A stretch of DNA of 64,000 nucleotides, from NCBI RefSeq assembly GCF_036492425.1, contig NZ_AP025292.1, forward strand, positions 2,170,001-2,234,000, written 5' to 3'. The notes beneath the pieces were generated by a model. The model did not search any database and had not been told where the DNA came from. It worked only from the letters and a program-made list of their open reading frames with translations. The position numbers and the translations under genes were made by a program. Source of the stretch: Persicobacter psychrovividus (GTDB lineage Bacteria > Bacteroidota > Bacteroidia > Cytophagales > Cyclobacteriaceae). This document shows positions 26,945 through 36,185 of this stretch, piece after piece (the first letter of the stretch is position 1; each line of letters starts with the position of its first letter).

Positions 26945-27502
26945 ATGACTATGGTTAAGCAAGTGCCACTCAACGAAGAGTTCACCATCTCGATATTCAC
27001 CGAAAACGCTATTGGTCTGCTCGCAAGGATAACCAATCAGTTCACCAAACGCCACATCAACATTGAAGCGTTGAATGTGTCGCAGTCGGAAGTAGAAGGT
27101 GTTCACCGCTTTACGATCGTTGTCAATACAACGCCTCGTCAGGTGGATCTGATCACCAAACAAATAGAAAAGCAAGTGGATGTTTACCGATGCTTCTACC
27201 ACAAAGCAGAAGAAACCATTCACCAGGAAATTGCCCTTTACAAATTGCCAACATCAGTATTGAAAAATGGCATTGAGGTCGAGGACATTATCCGACGGGA
27301 GGCAGCGCGTATTTTATCGATTGAAGAGCATTTCTTCGTGATCGAAAAAACAGGTTACCGCAAAGAAACCACCCGACTTTTTGAAGAACTAAAAAAGTTC
27401 AATGTTACTGAATTTGTCCGCTCGGGAAGGGTATCGATTACCAAACCGATGGACGAACTGAAGGAACACATTCAGGAAGTAAAGGCCAAAGCGGCCGTAT
27501 AA
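26945..27502 (+). CDS. ilvN: Acetolactate synthase, small (regulatory) subunit
   Basis: ATG at 26945 (MTMVKQVPLNEEFT; the Met at 26951 is equally possible) gives 185 residues and avoids overlap with ilvB. An ACT domain spans about 12-85: FTISIFTENAIGLLARITNQ then INIEALNVSQSEVEG, which binds valine for feedback control. The C-terminal domain activates the large subunit. Slightly longer than the minimal small subunit, as in many bacteria. Confidence 0.93.
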   Translation: MTMVKQVPLNEEFTISIFTENAIGLLARITNQFTKRHINIEALNVSQSEVEGVHRFTIVVNTTPRQVDLITKQIEKQVDVYRCFYHKAEETIHQEIALYKLPTSVLKNGIEVEDIIRREAARILSIEEHFFVIEKTGYRKETTRLFEELKKFNVTEFVRSGRVSITKPMDELKEHIQEVKAKAAV

Positions 27503-27622
27503 CGACACCTCTTTGATCTCGGGAAACATTCCCCGGTGATCATTTAAAATGTACGGGCATTGGAGACAGTGCCCCTACTCCATAAAATAAATCTAATATC
27601 AAACGAAATAAAAAATAACATT

Positions 27623-28681
27623 ATGGCAATCATCAATTTTGGCGGCGTAGAAGAAAATGTAGTAACACGTGAAGAGTTTCCTTTGGAAAAAGCGCGTGAG
27701 GTCATGTCATCAGAAACCATCGCTGTGATCGGTTACGGTGTACAGGGTCCTGGTCAGTCTTTAAACCTGAAAGATAATGGTTTCAATGTGATCATTGGAC
27801 AGCGTCAGGGTTCAGCATCATGGGACAAAGCCGTTGCTGATGGCTGGGTACCAGGAGAGACACTTTTCTCTATCGAAGAAGCGCTTGAGCGCGGAACAAT
27901 CATCCAGTATTTATTGTCTGATGCAGGTCAGATTGCCGTTTGGCCAACTGTAAAAGCTGCTTTGAAACCAGGTAAAACACTTTACTTCTCACACGGTTTT
28001 GGTGCTACTTATGCAGAGCGTACAGGTATTGTTCCTCCTAAAGATGTAGATGTAATTTTGGTCGCTCCAAAAGGTTCTGGTACTTCATTGCGTCGTATGT
28101 TCTTGGAAGGACGTGGATTGAACTCTTCATTTGCAATCTTCCAGGATGCTACAGGTAAAGCACGTGAAAAAGTGGTTGCTTTAGGTATTGGTGTAGGTTC
28201 AGGATATTTGTTCGAAACTACTTTCAAAAAAGAAGTTTACTCTGATTTAACAGGTGAGCGTGGTACTTTGATGGGTGCTATTCAGGGAATTTTTGCCGCT
28301 CAGTACGATGTATTGCGTAAGGCAGGACACAGCCCTTCTGAAGCATTCAACGAGACGGTAGAAGAATTGACACAATCATTGATGCCATTGGTTGCTGAAA
28401 ACGGTATGGACTGGATGTACGCAAACTGTTCAACAACCGCTCAGCGTGGTGCTTTGGATTGGTGGAAGAAATTCCGTGATGCAACACAGCCTGTATTCCA
28501 GGAATTGTATGATGAAGTTGCTTGTGGTAATGAAGCACAGCGTTCAATCGATGCAAACTCGAAAGACGATTACCGTGTAGGTTTGGAAGCAGAATTGAAA
28601 GAGCTTCAGGATTCTGAAATGTGGCGTGCAGGTGCTGCTGTTCGTAAATTGCGTCCAGAGTCTGAAAAAGTAGAGGCATAA
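27623..28681 (+). CDS. ilvC: Ketol-acid reductoisomerase
   Basis: ATG at 27623 (MAIINFGGVEENVVTREEFP) gives 352 residues; an in-frame upstream start would add an unconserved stretch. NADPH-dependent isomerisation and reduction of acetolactate. The Rossmann motif is AVIGYGVQGPGQSLNLKDNG, followed by IGQRQGSASW at the phosphate-binding loop, and the catalytic region contains LTGERGTLMGAIQGIF and VEELTQSLMPLVAENGM. Codon use differs from ilvD/B/N: almost all Gly, Ala, Val and Arg codons end in T or A, typical of a highly expressed or separately acquired gene. A 120-base gap after ilvN contains a small hairpin GGGCATT/AGTGCCC. Confidence 0.96.
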   Translation: MAIINFGGVEENVVTREEFPLEKAREVMSSETIAVIGYGVQGPGQSLNLKDNGFNVIIGQRQGSASWDKAVADGWVPGETLFSIEEALERGTIIQYLLSDAGQIAVWPTVKAALKPGKTLYFSHGFGATYAERTGIVPPKDVDVILVAPKGSGTSLRRMFLEGRGLNSSFAIFQDATGKAREKVVALGIGVGSGYLFETTFKKEVYSDLTGERGTLMGAIQGIFAAQYDVLRKAGHSPSEAFNETVEELTQSLMPLVAENGMDWMYANCSTTAQRGALDWWKKFRDATQPVFQELYDEVACGNEAQRSIDANSKDDYRVGLEAELKELQDSEMWRAGAAVRKLRPESEKVEA

Positions 28682-28722
28682 GCCCTTACCTTTGAAACAA
28701 TCAATCATCTAATAATTTTGAG

Positions 28723-28754
28723 AGCCACCTACTTTAAGGTGGCTTTTCTTTTTT
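28723..28754 (+). terminator. Terminator of the ilv operon
   Basis: Stem AGCCACCT (28723-28730) / AGGTGGCT (28737-28744), 6-nt loop, followed by a T-rich tail with one C, to 28754. Confidence 0.85.
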
Positions 28755-28763
28755 GGGTGCCCT

Positions 28764-29519
28764 TTAGGCTTCTTCTTCCTTAATATAATCAGCAAGAAAT
28801 TCGCGCATCAGCTTTGTATCCGCCTCAAGATCACGAACCAGTTTACCCTTCTCATCGCAACGGAAATCGGCATAAGGTACATCAATAATGGCAATCCCTT
28901 CTTTGGCCAGCGTTGTTCGCTTGCGCTGATCGTACATCGCGCGTTGCTCGCCTCTTGTTACGCCACTAACCGTCATTCTTGTCGATTTAAACTCGATCGG
29001 TTGTTTCTCAATAAATTCAATGGCCATATTCAGCTCTTCGTAATAAGCATCAATAGGCAGGGCTGTACGCGATTTTCCATCTTTATGGTAATCTCCCAAC
29101 AGGAAGCTGAACTTATGCTGCGAAGAAGCTTCTTTTCCAAGCAATTCGTTGGCAATATTCACCAGGTAAAACCCATCGGTAATCACCTGAAGCAACTTAT
29201 CTTCTTTCTTCACCTCTTTAGGCTCCTTACGCACACCTGCAGGAGAAGAGAAGGTTTTTCCTTCACGCACCAGGTACCAATAAGTGGCATCTTCATGGCG
29301 GTCGGCGTAAATCGCAGGAATCTGCTGAAGCTCTCCTTGCTTGTCCAGGGCTTTCAATACCTTACGGAAAGGCATCCCTTTTTTTACATCTTTAGCAAAT
29401 ACACCCGCCTGAACCATATCAGGCATGATTAATTTCACAGGGATTGAATTAGCCTCAGGATGTTGTTCAAAGTAGGTCGCAATTACTGCGTTAATCTTTT
29501 CTATTTGACTTGTCGTCAT
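28764..29519 (-). CDS. Conserved protein, possible PD-(D/E)XK nuclease fold
   Basis: 251 residues. The N-terminal half (about 1-110) has a helical, winged-helix-like pattern ending at a Lys/Glu-rich linker (KEPKEVKKEDK). The C-terminal half reads LPIDAYYEELNMAIEFIEKQ and later YDQRKRTTLAKEGIAIIDVP, resembling the D...E-x-x-hairpin and the helix-strand of restriction-endonuclease-fold proteins, but the catalytic Lys is not clear. Not known as an annotated family to me. Single gene, convergent with the ilv operon; promoter at 29645-29675. Confidence 0.5.
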   Translation of the reverse strand: MTTSQIEKINAVIATYFEQHPEANSIPVKLIMPDMVQAGVFAKDVKKGMPFRKVLKALDKQGELQQIPAIYADRHEDATYWYLVREGKTFSSPAGVRKEPKEVKKEDKLLQVITDGFYLVNIANELLGKEASSQHKFSFLLGDYHKDGKSRTALPIDAYYEELNMAIEFIEKQPIEFKSTRMTVSGVTRGEQRAMYDQRKRTTLAKEGIAIIDVPYADFRCDEKGKLVRDLEADTKLMREFLADYIKEEEA

Positions 29520-29810
29520 ATCAGTTTTTCTTATTTATGCTCACTCTACAGCGGCTTAATGCTGCCTATTGCCTGTATATAACTGTTCAGAAGGTAAAAA
29601 GTATGCCTCGCAACGTGAATATCTCTGACAATAAAACAAGCCCGCAAAGGTAGCCATAGGAATCCGCTTGACCAAACAGCCCATCGTTTATCTAAAATGA
29701 ATTATTGACAAACCGACGGCCCCTCCTCATTTTTATGCTTCACCATAGCCACTGCCAGCGTTGCTATTATGCCCTTCGTGGAGATCCCCAAGCAGGAGCA
29801 TTTTTGGCAC
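29520..29810. other. 291-base gap; promoter only
   Basis: No gene seen. A promoter for the minus-strand nuclease-fold gene is at 29645-29675. The rest (29676-29810) shows nothing I can name. Confidence 0.35.
29645..29675 (-). promoter_or_regulatory. Promoter of the nuclease-fold gene
   Basis: Minus strand: TTG (29673-29675), 20-nt spacer, TACCTTTG (29645-29652), implying a leader of about 115-120 nt before the ATG at 29519. Confidence 0.5.
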
Positions 29811-29845
29811 AAAAAAAAAGCCCATACCAAAACGGTAAAGGCTTT
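29811..29845 (-). terminator. Terminator after the first lipoprotein gene
   Basis: Stem AAAGCC (29817-29822) / GGCTTT (29840-29845) with internal ACC/GGT pairing, followed on the minus strand by a T-run. Confidence 0.7.
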
Positions 29846-29867
29846 CTACATATTTAGGAACTAAAAT

Positions 29868-30749
29868 TTAGTTTTTCACTTTTCCTGTTACAGTAACAGT
29901 CGTACCCGCAGTTGCTGTTTTTACATCTGCACGGGTAATGTTGATCATGAAGTAATCGTCGCCTTTTTTAGTCGCAATCACCAAGTCATAATCTTTACTT
30001 TCGCTCACGCTTACATCACGGAAATCGTCCATATCGTCAGCAGCGTCTACAGCTGCCATCAATGCTTCTACAGAAGTGATATTTTCATAATCCTCTGCCG
30101 ATAATTTCACTAATTTATCAGCATCTTTTTTGATGATCGCTGATGTATTAGTGTTTGATGTCCAGGCAAGGCCGTAAGCATCCAAACCTGTTGCGTCTGC
30201 TCCACCAGAACGCTCCGCTTTAAAATCAGCCTCTTCCAATGGCGTAGCAGTCTGCACCATGAATTCCACTTTTGCTGTTTTCACACCAGTAGAACCCGAA
30301 CCGATCAAAGATTTATCGCTGATCGAAATCATAAATTCCATTTTACCATCGTTATCCAATGCCTCGTCAATATCATTTTGACTTACAGTGTAATTTACCG
30401 TGTAAGCCACCTGCTTGTCGTTGGTATAAACATACTCATCACCAGCACGAAGATTTTTCAAGGTTTTATCTCCACTGTCATCTTTCTCGGTGTCAATGAT
30501 ATTTTCCACTGACAGCTCAGCATAATCCACTGGTCCACTCACTTCAAAAGTGCGTAGATTTTTGTCTGTTGAAGTCAAAAGTGCTGTAAAGGAAATTTTT
30601 TGGCCAGATACCACGTAATCGTCAGTGCTCTGTGTTGTTTTGATATTCAAAGAGTTACTCTCCGAAGGCAAAATGTCTTCTGTTTCACCACAGGAAGTCA
30701 ACACACCAACCATGAATAAAGCTAATGTTGCGTAAAATAAATTTTTCAT
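29868..30749 (-). CDS. Lipoprotein with paralog at 35147 (two-domain, uncharacterised)
   Basis: ATG at 30749 gives 293 residues with a lipoprotein signal (MKNLFYATLALFMVGVLTSC, lipidated Cys at 20). An N-terminal domain contains ISFTALLTSTDKNLRTFEVS, then a Ser/Gly/Asp-rich part, a segment rich in acidic residues (DDMDDFRDVSVSESKDYDL) and a C-terminal strand-rich tail. The block resembles ISISMDLTSTDRNLRSFSIK of the gene at 35147, so they are paralogs about 4.4 kb apart on the same strand. It probably sits at the outer membrane or periplasm. Function unknown. Confidence 0.7.
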   Translation of the reverse strand: MKNLFYATLALFMVGVLTSCGETEDILPSESNSLNIKTTQSTDDYVVSGQKISFTALLTSTDKNLRTFEVSGPVDYAELSVENIIDTEKDDSGDKTLKNLRAGDEYVYTNDKQVAYTVNYTVSQNDIDEALDNDGKMEFMISISDKSLIGSGSTGVKTAKVEFMVQTATPLEEADFKAERSGGADATGLDAYGLAWTSNTNTSAIIKKDADKLVKLSAEDYENITSVEALMAAVDAADDMDDFRDVSVSESKDYDLVIATKKGDDYFMINITRADVKTATAGTTVTVTGKVKN

Positions 30750-30778
30750 AATAAAAATTAGGTTCATGAATTCGTCCG

Positions 30779-30786
30779 CAAAAGTA
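30779..30786 (-). promoter_or_regulatory. -7 box of the first lipoprotein gene
   Basis: TACTTTTG on the minus strand, 30 nt before the ATG at 30749; no TTG at the usual distance. Confidence 0.4.
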
Positions 30787-30963
30787 TTATTTTATTCAGT
30801 AAACTCCATGACTATGATTGCAAAATCATTAAAAAAACAACAACAAAAACTTAACTCCCTATATGGCAAGTAATTACAAAATCAAGACAACACTTATCGT
30901 TAATTATATATTTATATATATTATTTATAAATATATTCAATTAGTGATATTATTTCTAAATCG

Positions 30964-30997
30964 TAAAAAAACCACATGATGAAGAATCATGTGGTTT
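30964..30997 (-). terminator. Terminator after the second lipoprotein gene
   Basis: Perfect 12-bp stem AAACCACATGAT (30969-30980) / ATCATGTGGTTT (30986-30997), 5-nt loop, minus-strand T-run. Confidence 0.9.
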
Positions 30998-31020
30998 TCT
31001 CTTTATAACAATTTAATACC

Positions 31021-31539
31021 TTATGGTAATACTGTTACAGGCACTTCATAAGTTTTCTCGAAACCTGCACGGTCACGCACTTTGATATCGATATTGTAAT
31101 ACGTCTTCTCTTCACGACGAGCGACAGCATTCTCACGAATAAGCTGATTCAAATCAAAATTGAATTCTGATTCTTCAAAAATGCTCGGGATAAACATATT
31201 TTTGATATTCGTCTTATCATATTTCCCCAATCCCAACGCTCTCAGAGATTGCCCTTGATTAAACTCAGCATCTTTTCCTGGGTGAATAGAGATAGATTTC
31301 ACATCTGTATCACGGCGAGAATCCTCACGGTACAATTCAACAGTCATGCCGTCAAATGCCGTTGTGGCCTTCAGGTGAAAACGCGCATTGAAATCAGAAG
31401 ATCCTGTATGGAACGTAATTCCTTTGTTCAAATTAAAATCGATACCACTCAATTCAACATTGGAATCTGGGCCGCTCTCACATGAGGTCATTCCAAATAC
31501 TGCCGAAAAAGCCAAAAATAGTAGGAGTAAATTTTTCAT
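31021..31539 (-). CDS. Short lipoprotein, uncharacterised
   Basis: 172 residues; signal MKNLLLLFLAFSAVFGMTSC, lipidated Cys at about 20. The mature part is a beta-rich sequence (FDGMTVELYREDSRR, YYNIDIKVRDRAGFEKTYEV) that looks like a single immunoglobulin-like sandwich. Not a clear paralog of the 29868/35147 pair, but shares their lipoprotein layout and lies in the same group beside the propeller sensor. It probably acts at the cell surface. Confidence 0.65.
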   Translation of the reverse strand: MKNLLLLFLAFSAVFGMTSCESGPDSNVELSGIDFNLNKGITFHTGSSDFNARFHLKATTAFDGMTVELYREDSRRDTDVKSISIHPGKDAEFNQGQSLRALGLGKYDKTNIKNMFIPSIFEESEFNFDLNQLIRENAVARREEKTYYNIDIKVRDRAGFEKTYEVPVTVLP

Positions 31540-31838
31540 TCTTTAAGTAATGGTTAGTTTACCCTCATAAAAACAACATTAATGCCAATAATTGTTCATT
31601 TAATTCATACTCATGAAAATACAATTCACCTCTTTCTAAAAAAATACAAAAATAAAGCGCTGATGTTCAACCTATTGAGACCACACCACTTGACGGTTTT
31701 TCATTTCAAAATCTGTAACACAAACCCCCGAAAGGTCAATCATCAGCGGAGGGTTGGTGAATATTTCAACTTCATATCACATTTTTTGATGGGCAAAATT
31801 GTTCATTTCACCGAGCACCCCACTACTGATGAGGCGTC

Positions 31839-34800
31839 TTATTGACTCATCAGCTGCGCCTCAAGTTCTTTAATTTGTCGCTCGCTGGCTTCTTGTGTTG
31901 CCTGCAATTCTTCGAGGTTCTGTCTCAATTCTTCTTCTCGCTGTAAGAGTTCCTGAGCTTGTTGCTGACTGACAGAAAATAATTTCTCGGTCTGCTCACC
32001 CATCTGCACTGCATTAATCCTCATGGCCATCATCTCCACCATACGCTCCAGCAAGTTGATCTGTAACGCACTCAATGGCTCGAAAAATCCAAGCTCCAAA
32101 ACCCCCACAACAATTTCCTCATAGCGAATCGGATAAAGGTACAGCGCACCGGTCTTTACGCTTCCCAAGCCGGAAGAAATCGTCTGAAAATAATCCTCAG
32201 GGAGGTCTAAAAATGTTTTGGCTTCGGCATCCACAAAAGTAGCACCTACCACCCCCTCACCTACTGATAGCGTACGTCCCGACTTTTCCGCCCCATAGGT
32301 TCCTGCGGCATAAAGTTGCTCCTGGTCCATTGCTTTCAGGTAAATCACCCCAAGCGGACAAGAAAGGCTTTCTGCCAATCGTCGAAGGATTCCCTGACAT
32401 AGTTTATCAACCGCATTTCTGTTGCTATTCAATACCTTCGACAGCGCACTCAGCTCCCCCTCAATCCATCTTTCATCGGCTTCAGCAGCATATTTCTCTT
32501 CCAGCATTCGTTTTTGTTCAGCTACATCCGCTACAGCTTTGGCAACTTTACGCTCCAGCAAAATTTTCGCTTGCCTTTCTCTTTTTATCCTGTACCTGAA
32601 GCCTAAAACTACTGCGGTGATCATGAATAGAAGCACCGACAAGCGAAACCATACCGCATTATAAAATAATGGCCTAACCTTAATGCCCAACTGACGCTCG
32701 CGGCCCCATAACCCATCTGAATTTGCCGCTTTTAGTCGAAAAACGTACTCCCCTGCCGCTAAATTACTGTAGGTTACACTCGATTGCCCTTTTTTAGCCA
32801 CCCGCCAATCTTCATCGAAACCTTCGAGCATGAAATCCACCCGGCTTCTTTCAGGAGATAACGTTTGCAAGGCTGTAAAACTGATTTCAAGTAAATTCTG
32901 TGATTCTTTGATGTTAAGATCGCTCAGGTAAAATGGATCGACCGTGGCGATTTGGGTCCCTCCTGAAATAGGCTGACCCGCCCGCAGCGGCGCCCCCATA
33001 ATGCTAATATCATTAATCACTGCCACTGCCCCGAGGGTATTTTTCTGAATGTCTTTCGGGTTAAAAACCGTCATTCCTTCAGTACCACTAAAAATCATTG
33101 TGCCGTCCTTTCGCTGATAATGTCCTCCCCAGAAATACTCATCGCCCTGAGTACCATCCTGCTTGCCAAAAATCAGCATTTCTTGATTGTCTTGCTGATA
33201 AGACACCAAACCTTCTGTTGTAGAAAACCACAAACGCTGCTGAGCATCTTCATGCACACCAAGCACCAAATTTGATGGTGCGCCCTGCGATTCATTCAGC
33301 TGCCAAATTACTTTGCCCTGAGGAGTCATCTCAAAAATTCCCGCACCAAAGGTCGCCACCACCAAGTTGGATCGGCTGTTTTTTGTCATGGCCGTGATTC
33401 TGTTATCAGGAATATCAGTGGGGTCTGAATCATCTATTGACTTATAATTTACCGCCTTTTCCAACAGGCCATCATCCCCAATATGTACGCAACTGATACC
33501 GTCCCAAGTCCCCAGCCAAGCGCGTTTGTTTTCAAAAATTATTGTGGCAGCTTGCACACGATTATCCGCAATTCTGATGTCGCCCGTTTCAGAGGTGTAA
33601 TTGATAAAGGAAAAATCCTGTGGATTGAAAAGTGACAAACCGCCACTGGTCGCCAGCCACAAATAACCATTAGGCCCATAACATACATCCTGTACTTCAT
33701 CATGAGGTATCGCACTGTTGTGGGTGGTGTAATGCGCAATCAGTCGCCCTTTATCCAAATCATAAAGCCCAAGACCTTCACCAAAAAGTGCCAGCCAAAC
33801 CTTGTTATCCTCGGCAGGTAATACCTTATAAACCGAACTTGGCACATGACTAAAATGTGTATCAGCATACGTCTTCGAGGCAAAACGGGTAAAACCCATA
33901 TGCCCTACATATCCAAACCAAAGGTTTCCATCCTCATCTTCAGCATACCCACGCACAATGTTATGCTTCAGCACGCCACCCTTGGCACGGAAAGAACGGA
34001 AATCCCTGCCCTTAGCCCATTTATTTATGCCACCATAACGTGTACCGATCCACATGGCGCCCAGCTCGTCTTTAAAAAAAGATACAATGTCATCATCCGA
34101 CAAATCATAAATCCCCTCGCCTTTGCTGATTTGTTCCATAGAACCATCTGCTTTTTCAATGAACACCCCGAGCTCGCTACCAATCCATAATTCGCCATCA
34201 AAAATTGCTAAACTGGAAATTTGATTCATCGAACCGCGGGTTGGAAGTTGCAGGGCTTTAAAAGAAGAGGACGCCCTATCAAGCATAAAAACACGATCCC
34301 CAGAATTGGCGTAGAGCCGCCCTTCCTCAGCGTGGTAGGCCAGTGCCCACACAGGCTTCCCCTGCACCCCCATCAGGCTCACTACCGAAGAAGGAATGTG
34401 GTAACGGTAAACACCCTGTGAGGTCGCCAGCAATAACACCTCATCGGACTGTGGAATAATTTCATAAATCAACAGGTCTTCTGTGCCTGCTATAAGTCGG
34501 GCTTGCTTTTCCTTCTTCTGAAACAGATAAAGTCCCTCTTCTGAACCAACGAGCACGCTTTGCCCATCGAGCACCCTAACATCTGTCAGTACAATTTTAC
34601 CAAGAGTATAATGTGATAGGGTATCTTGTTCAAAAGATAAATAAGAAAGGAACCCCCGATTCGTAGTCAGCCAAATACCCTGATCCTGATCTACCGCCAA
34701 GCCATTTATATAATTATCCATGAGGCCCTGTTGTGGGTCCTCGCCAGTACGGTAAGTTTGAAACTGACGGCCATCGAAGCGGCTTAGGCCATTTTGGGTA

Positions 34801-34982
34801 CCCAGCCATAAATAGCCCCTCGAATCTTTGGTAATTGCATTAACAGTATTGTGCGCTAAGCCCTCTACAGTACTGTAATGATTGAATATTCGTTTATTTG
34901 AATAGGCTGAAAAAATAGCCGAAAAAATAAGGGTCAGCACCATCGCTATTCGACCCAAAAAAGTAATTTTACGCATACGCAT
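31839..34982 (-). CDS. Two-component-type propeller sensor with GAF domain and no kinase
   Basis: 1047 residues. N-terminal membrane helix (about 9-27), then a large periplasmic beta-propeller of repeats such as SRGYLWLGTQNGLSRFDG, GYLWLATSGGLSLFN and EDGNLWFGYVGH, a Y_Y_Y domain (about 685-760, LNLKESQ.. DFMLEGFDEDW), a membrane helix at about 770-790 (AVWFRLSVLLFMITAVVLGF), a coiled coil, a GAF domain (about 860-990) and a final coiled coil ending in LEEL.QATQEASERQIKEL. Regular members continue with PAS or histidine-kinase domains; here no H-box or ATPase is seen and the stop is clean. The final coiled coil resembles the linker that normally precedes further sensor modules. Confidence 0.82.
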   Translation of the reverse strand: MRMRKITFLGRIAMVLTLIFSAIFSAYSNKRIFNHYSTVEGLAHNTVNAITKDSRGYLWLGTQNGLSRFDGRQFQTYRTGEDPQQGLMDNYINGLAVDQDQGIWLTTNRGFLSYLSFEQDTLSHYTLGKIVLTDVRVLDGQSVLVGSEEGLYLFQKKEKQARLIAGTEDLLIYEIIPQSDEVLLLATSQGVYRYHIPSSVVSLMGVQGKPVWALAYHAEEGRLYANSGDRVFMLDRASSSFKALQLPTRGSMNQISSLAIFDGELWIGSELGVFIEKADGSMEQISKGEGIYDLSDDDIVSFFKDELGAMWIGTRYGGINKWAKGRDFRSFRAKGGVLKHNIVRGYAEDEDGNLWFGYVGHMGFTRFASKTYADTHFSHVPSSVYKVLPAEDNKVWLALFGEGLGLYDLDKGRLIAHYTTHNSAIPHDEVQDVCYGPNGYLWLATSGGLSLFNPQDFSFINYTSETGDIRIADNRVQAATIIFENKRAWLGTWDGISCVHIGDDGLLEKAVNYKSIDDSDPTDIPDNRITAMTKNSRSNLVVATFGAGIFEMTPQGKVIWQLNESQGAPSNLVLGVHEDAQQRLWFSTTEGLVSYQQDNQEMLIFGKQDGTQGDEYFWGGHYQRKDGTMIFSGTEGMTVFNPKDIQKNTLGAVAVINDISIMGAPLRAGQPISGGTQIATVDPFYLSDLNIKESQNLLEISFTALQTLSPERSRVDFMLEGFDEDWRVAKKGQSSVTYSNLAAGEYVFRLKAANSDGLWGRERQLGIKVRPLFYNAVWFRLSVLLFMITAVVLGFRYRIKRERQAKILLERKVAKAVADVAEQKRMLEEKYAAEADERWIEGELSALSKVLNSNRNAVDKLCQGILRRLAESLSCPLGVIYLKAMDQEQLYAAGTYGAEKSGRTLSVGEGVVGATFVDAEAKTFLDLPEDYFQTISSGLGSVKTGALYLYPIRYEEIVVGVLELGFFEPLSALQINLLERMVEMMAMRINAVQMGEQTEKLFSVSQQQAQELLQREEELRQNLEELQATQEASERQIKELEAQLMSQ

Positions 34983-35090
34983 ATAGGGTTGATGAAATAA
35001 GGATGAAATTATGATAATTATAAATCATTAAAAAGAAACCCCCTAATCATTAACAACTATCAATTCCGCAAACGATTTCGGTACCCCAAA

Positions 35091-35125
35091 TAAAAAAAGG
35101 CGATTGACTTTACATCAACCGCCTT
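35091..35125 (-). terminator. Terminator after the third lipoprotein gene
   Basis: Stem AAGGCGATTGA (35097-35107) / TCAACCGCCTT (35115-35125) with one G-T pair; minus-strand T-run follows. Confidence 0.8.
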
Positions 35126-35146
35126 CCATATACCGCAATCTTATTT

Positions 35147-36022
35147 TTACATTTTCCCGATCAGCTTATATTCTATTTTCGCCACATTGTTTCCTGGAGA
35201 AAAAGTTAAGGCTGTGAACTGAACAACAGAAAAGTTGTTGTCATCCTTTTTAACAATTAAATATACAGGCTTAAAATTACTATCGGCCTCAACTTTCGTT
35301 TCTGAAACCTTACTACCACCATCATAAGCGTTCATTGCCGCATTATATGAATCTTCATTAGCTGCTGTTACCGCATCATAAACGGCCTTATCAACCACGA
35401 CCATATCCTCGGATTCAAATACCATAAAGTCACCTTCTGAGGTGGTGCTGTTGTTTTTATACTTGATGCCTGCGTCCTCATTTTCATTTTTGCCATCACT
35501 TTGCGATGAACCTGTATAAACCAAATCTGCCGTTTCTGCTGCTGCAAAAGTAAACTGTGGAACGGTGAAACTTGCCGTTGTTTTGGTCTCGCCATCCCTA
35601 TCGGTCAAGGTAAATTCGTAAGTCAGCATGCCGTCACCCGCTCTTGCATCTTCAATATCCTGATTAGACACCGTATATTCCATGGTGTATTTTACAGACT
35701 TATTATTGATCTGATCATAAGAATCTCCTGGACGGATTCCTTCGAGATTATCATCGCTGTCAGTATCCAAAATATCTTCATAAGCCTGGGTTATGCCAGG
35801 CCCTTTGATGGAGAAAGAACGCAAATTTCGATCGGTAGAGGTCAGGTCCATGGAAATGGAGATCACCTGGCCTGCAGAAACCGCAGCGCCCTCCACGGGA
35901 TCCTGATTGGTGATCATGATTTTCAGGGTGTCTGATTCAGGTAACATATCATCATCACTTGAACAGGCCACGCCCACAAGCAACAACAATAAAAGCCAGC
36001 TTCTTTGTAATAAGAATTTCAT
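35147..36022 (-). CDS. Lipoprotein, paralog of the 29868 gene
   Basis: 291 residues; signal MKFLLQRSWLLLLLLVGVAC, lipidated Cys at about 20, followed by an acidic SSDDDMLPESD. The domain ISISMDLTSTDRNLRSFSIK with DILDTDSDD and YTMEYTVSNQDIEDARAGDG matches the same regions of the 29868 gene (ISFTALLTSTDKNLRTF..., VNYTVSQNDIDEAL...). The C-terminal half differs (VVDKAVYDAVTAANEDSYNA). It lies just upstream of the propeller sensor on the same strand, so a shared surface role is possible but unproven. Confidence 0.72.
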   Translation of the reverse strand: MKFLLQRSWLLLLLLVGVACSSDDDMLPESDTLKIMITNQDPVEGAAVSAGQVISISMDLTSTDRNLRSFSIKGPGITQAYEDILDTDSDDNLEGIRPGDSYDQINNKSVKYTMEYTVSNQDIEDARAGDGMLTYEFTLTDRDGETKTTASFTVPQFTFAAAETADLVYTGSSQSDGKNENEDAGIKYKNNSTTSEGDFMVFESEDMVVVDKAVYDAVTAANEDSYNAAMNAYDGGSKVSETKVEADSNFKPVYLIVKKDDNNFSVVQFTALTFSPGNNVAKIEYKLIGKM

Positions 36023-36124
36023 AAGTGGTTTTTTTTAGAGATTAAAAGGTGTTTAATCCTTTAAAAAACGCTACTCTGATCCTGCCGTTATTCTGTTCAT
36101 CATTTAATCGGCACGTAAATCCAC

Positions 36125-36155
36125 AAAAAAAGCACGAGCCTAAGACCCGTGCTTT
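36125..36155 (-). terminator. Terminator of valS
   Basis: Stem AAAGCACG (36129-36136) / CGTGCTTT (36148-36155), minus-strand T-run. Confidence 0.85.
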
Positions 36156-36185
36156 AAAGTATATTATCAGGATATATTACCTATA

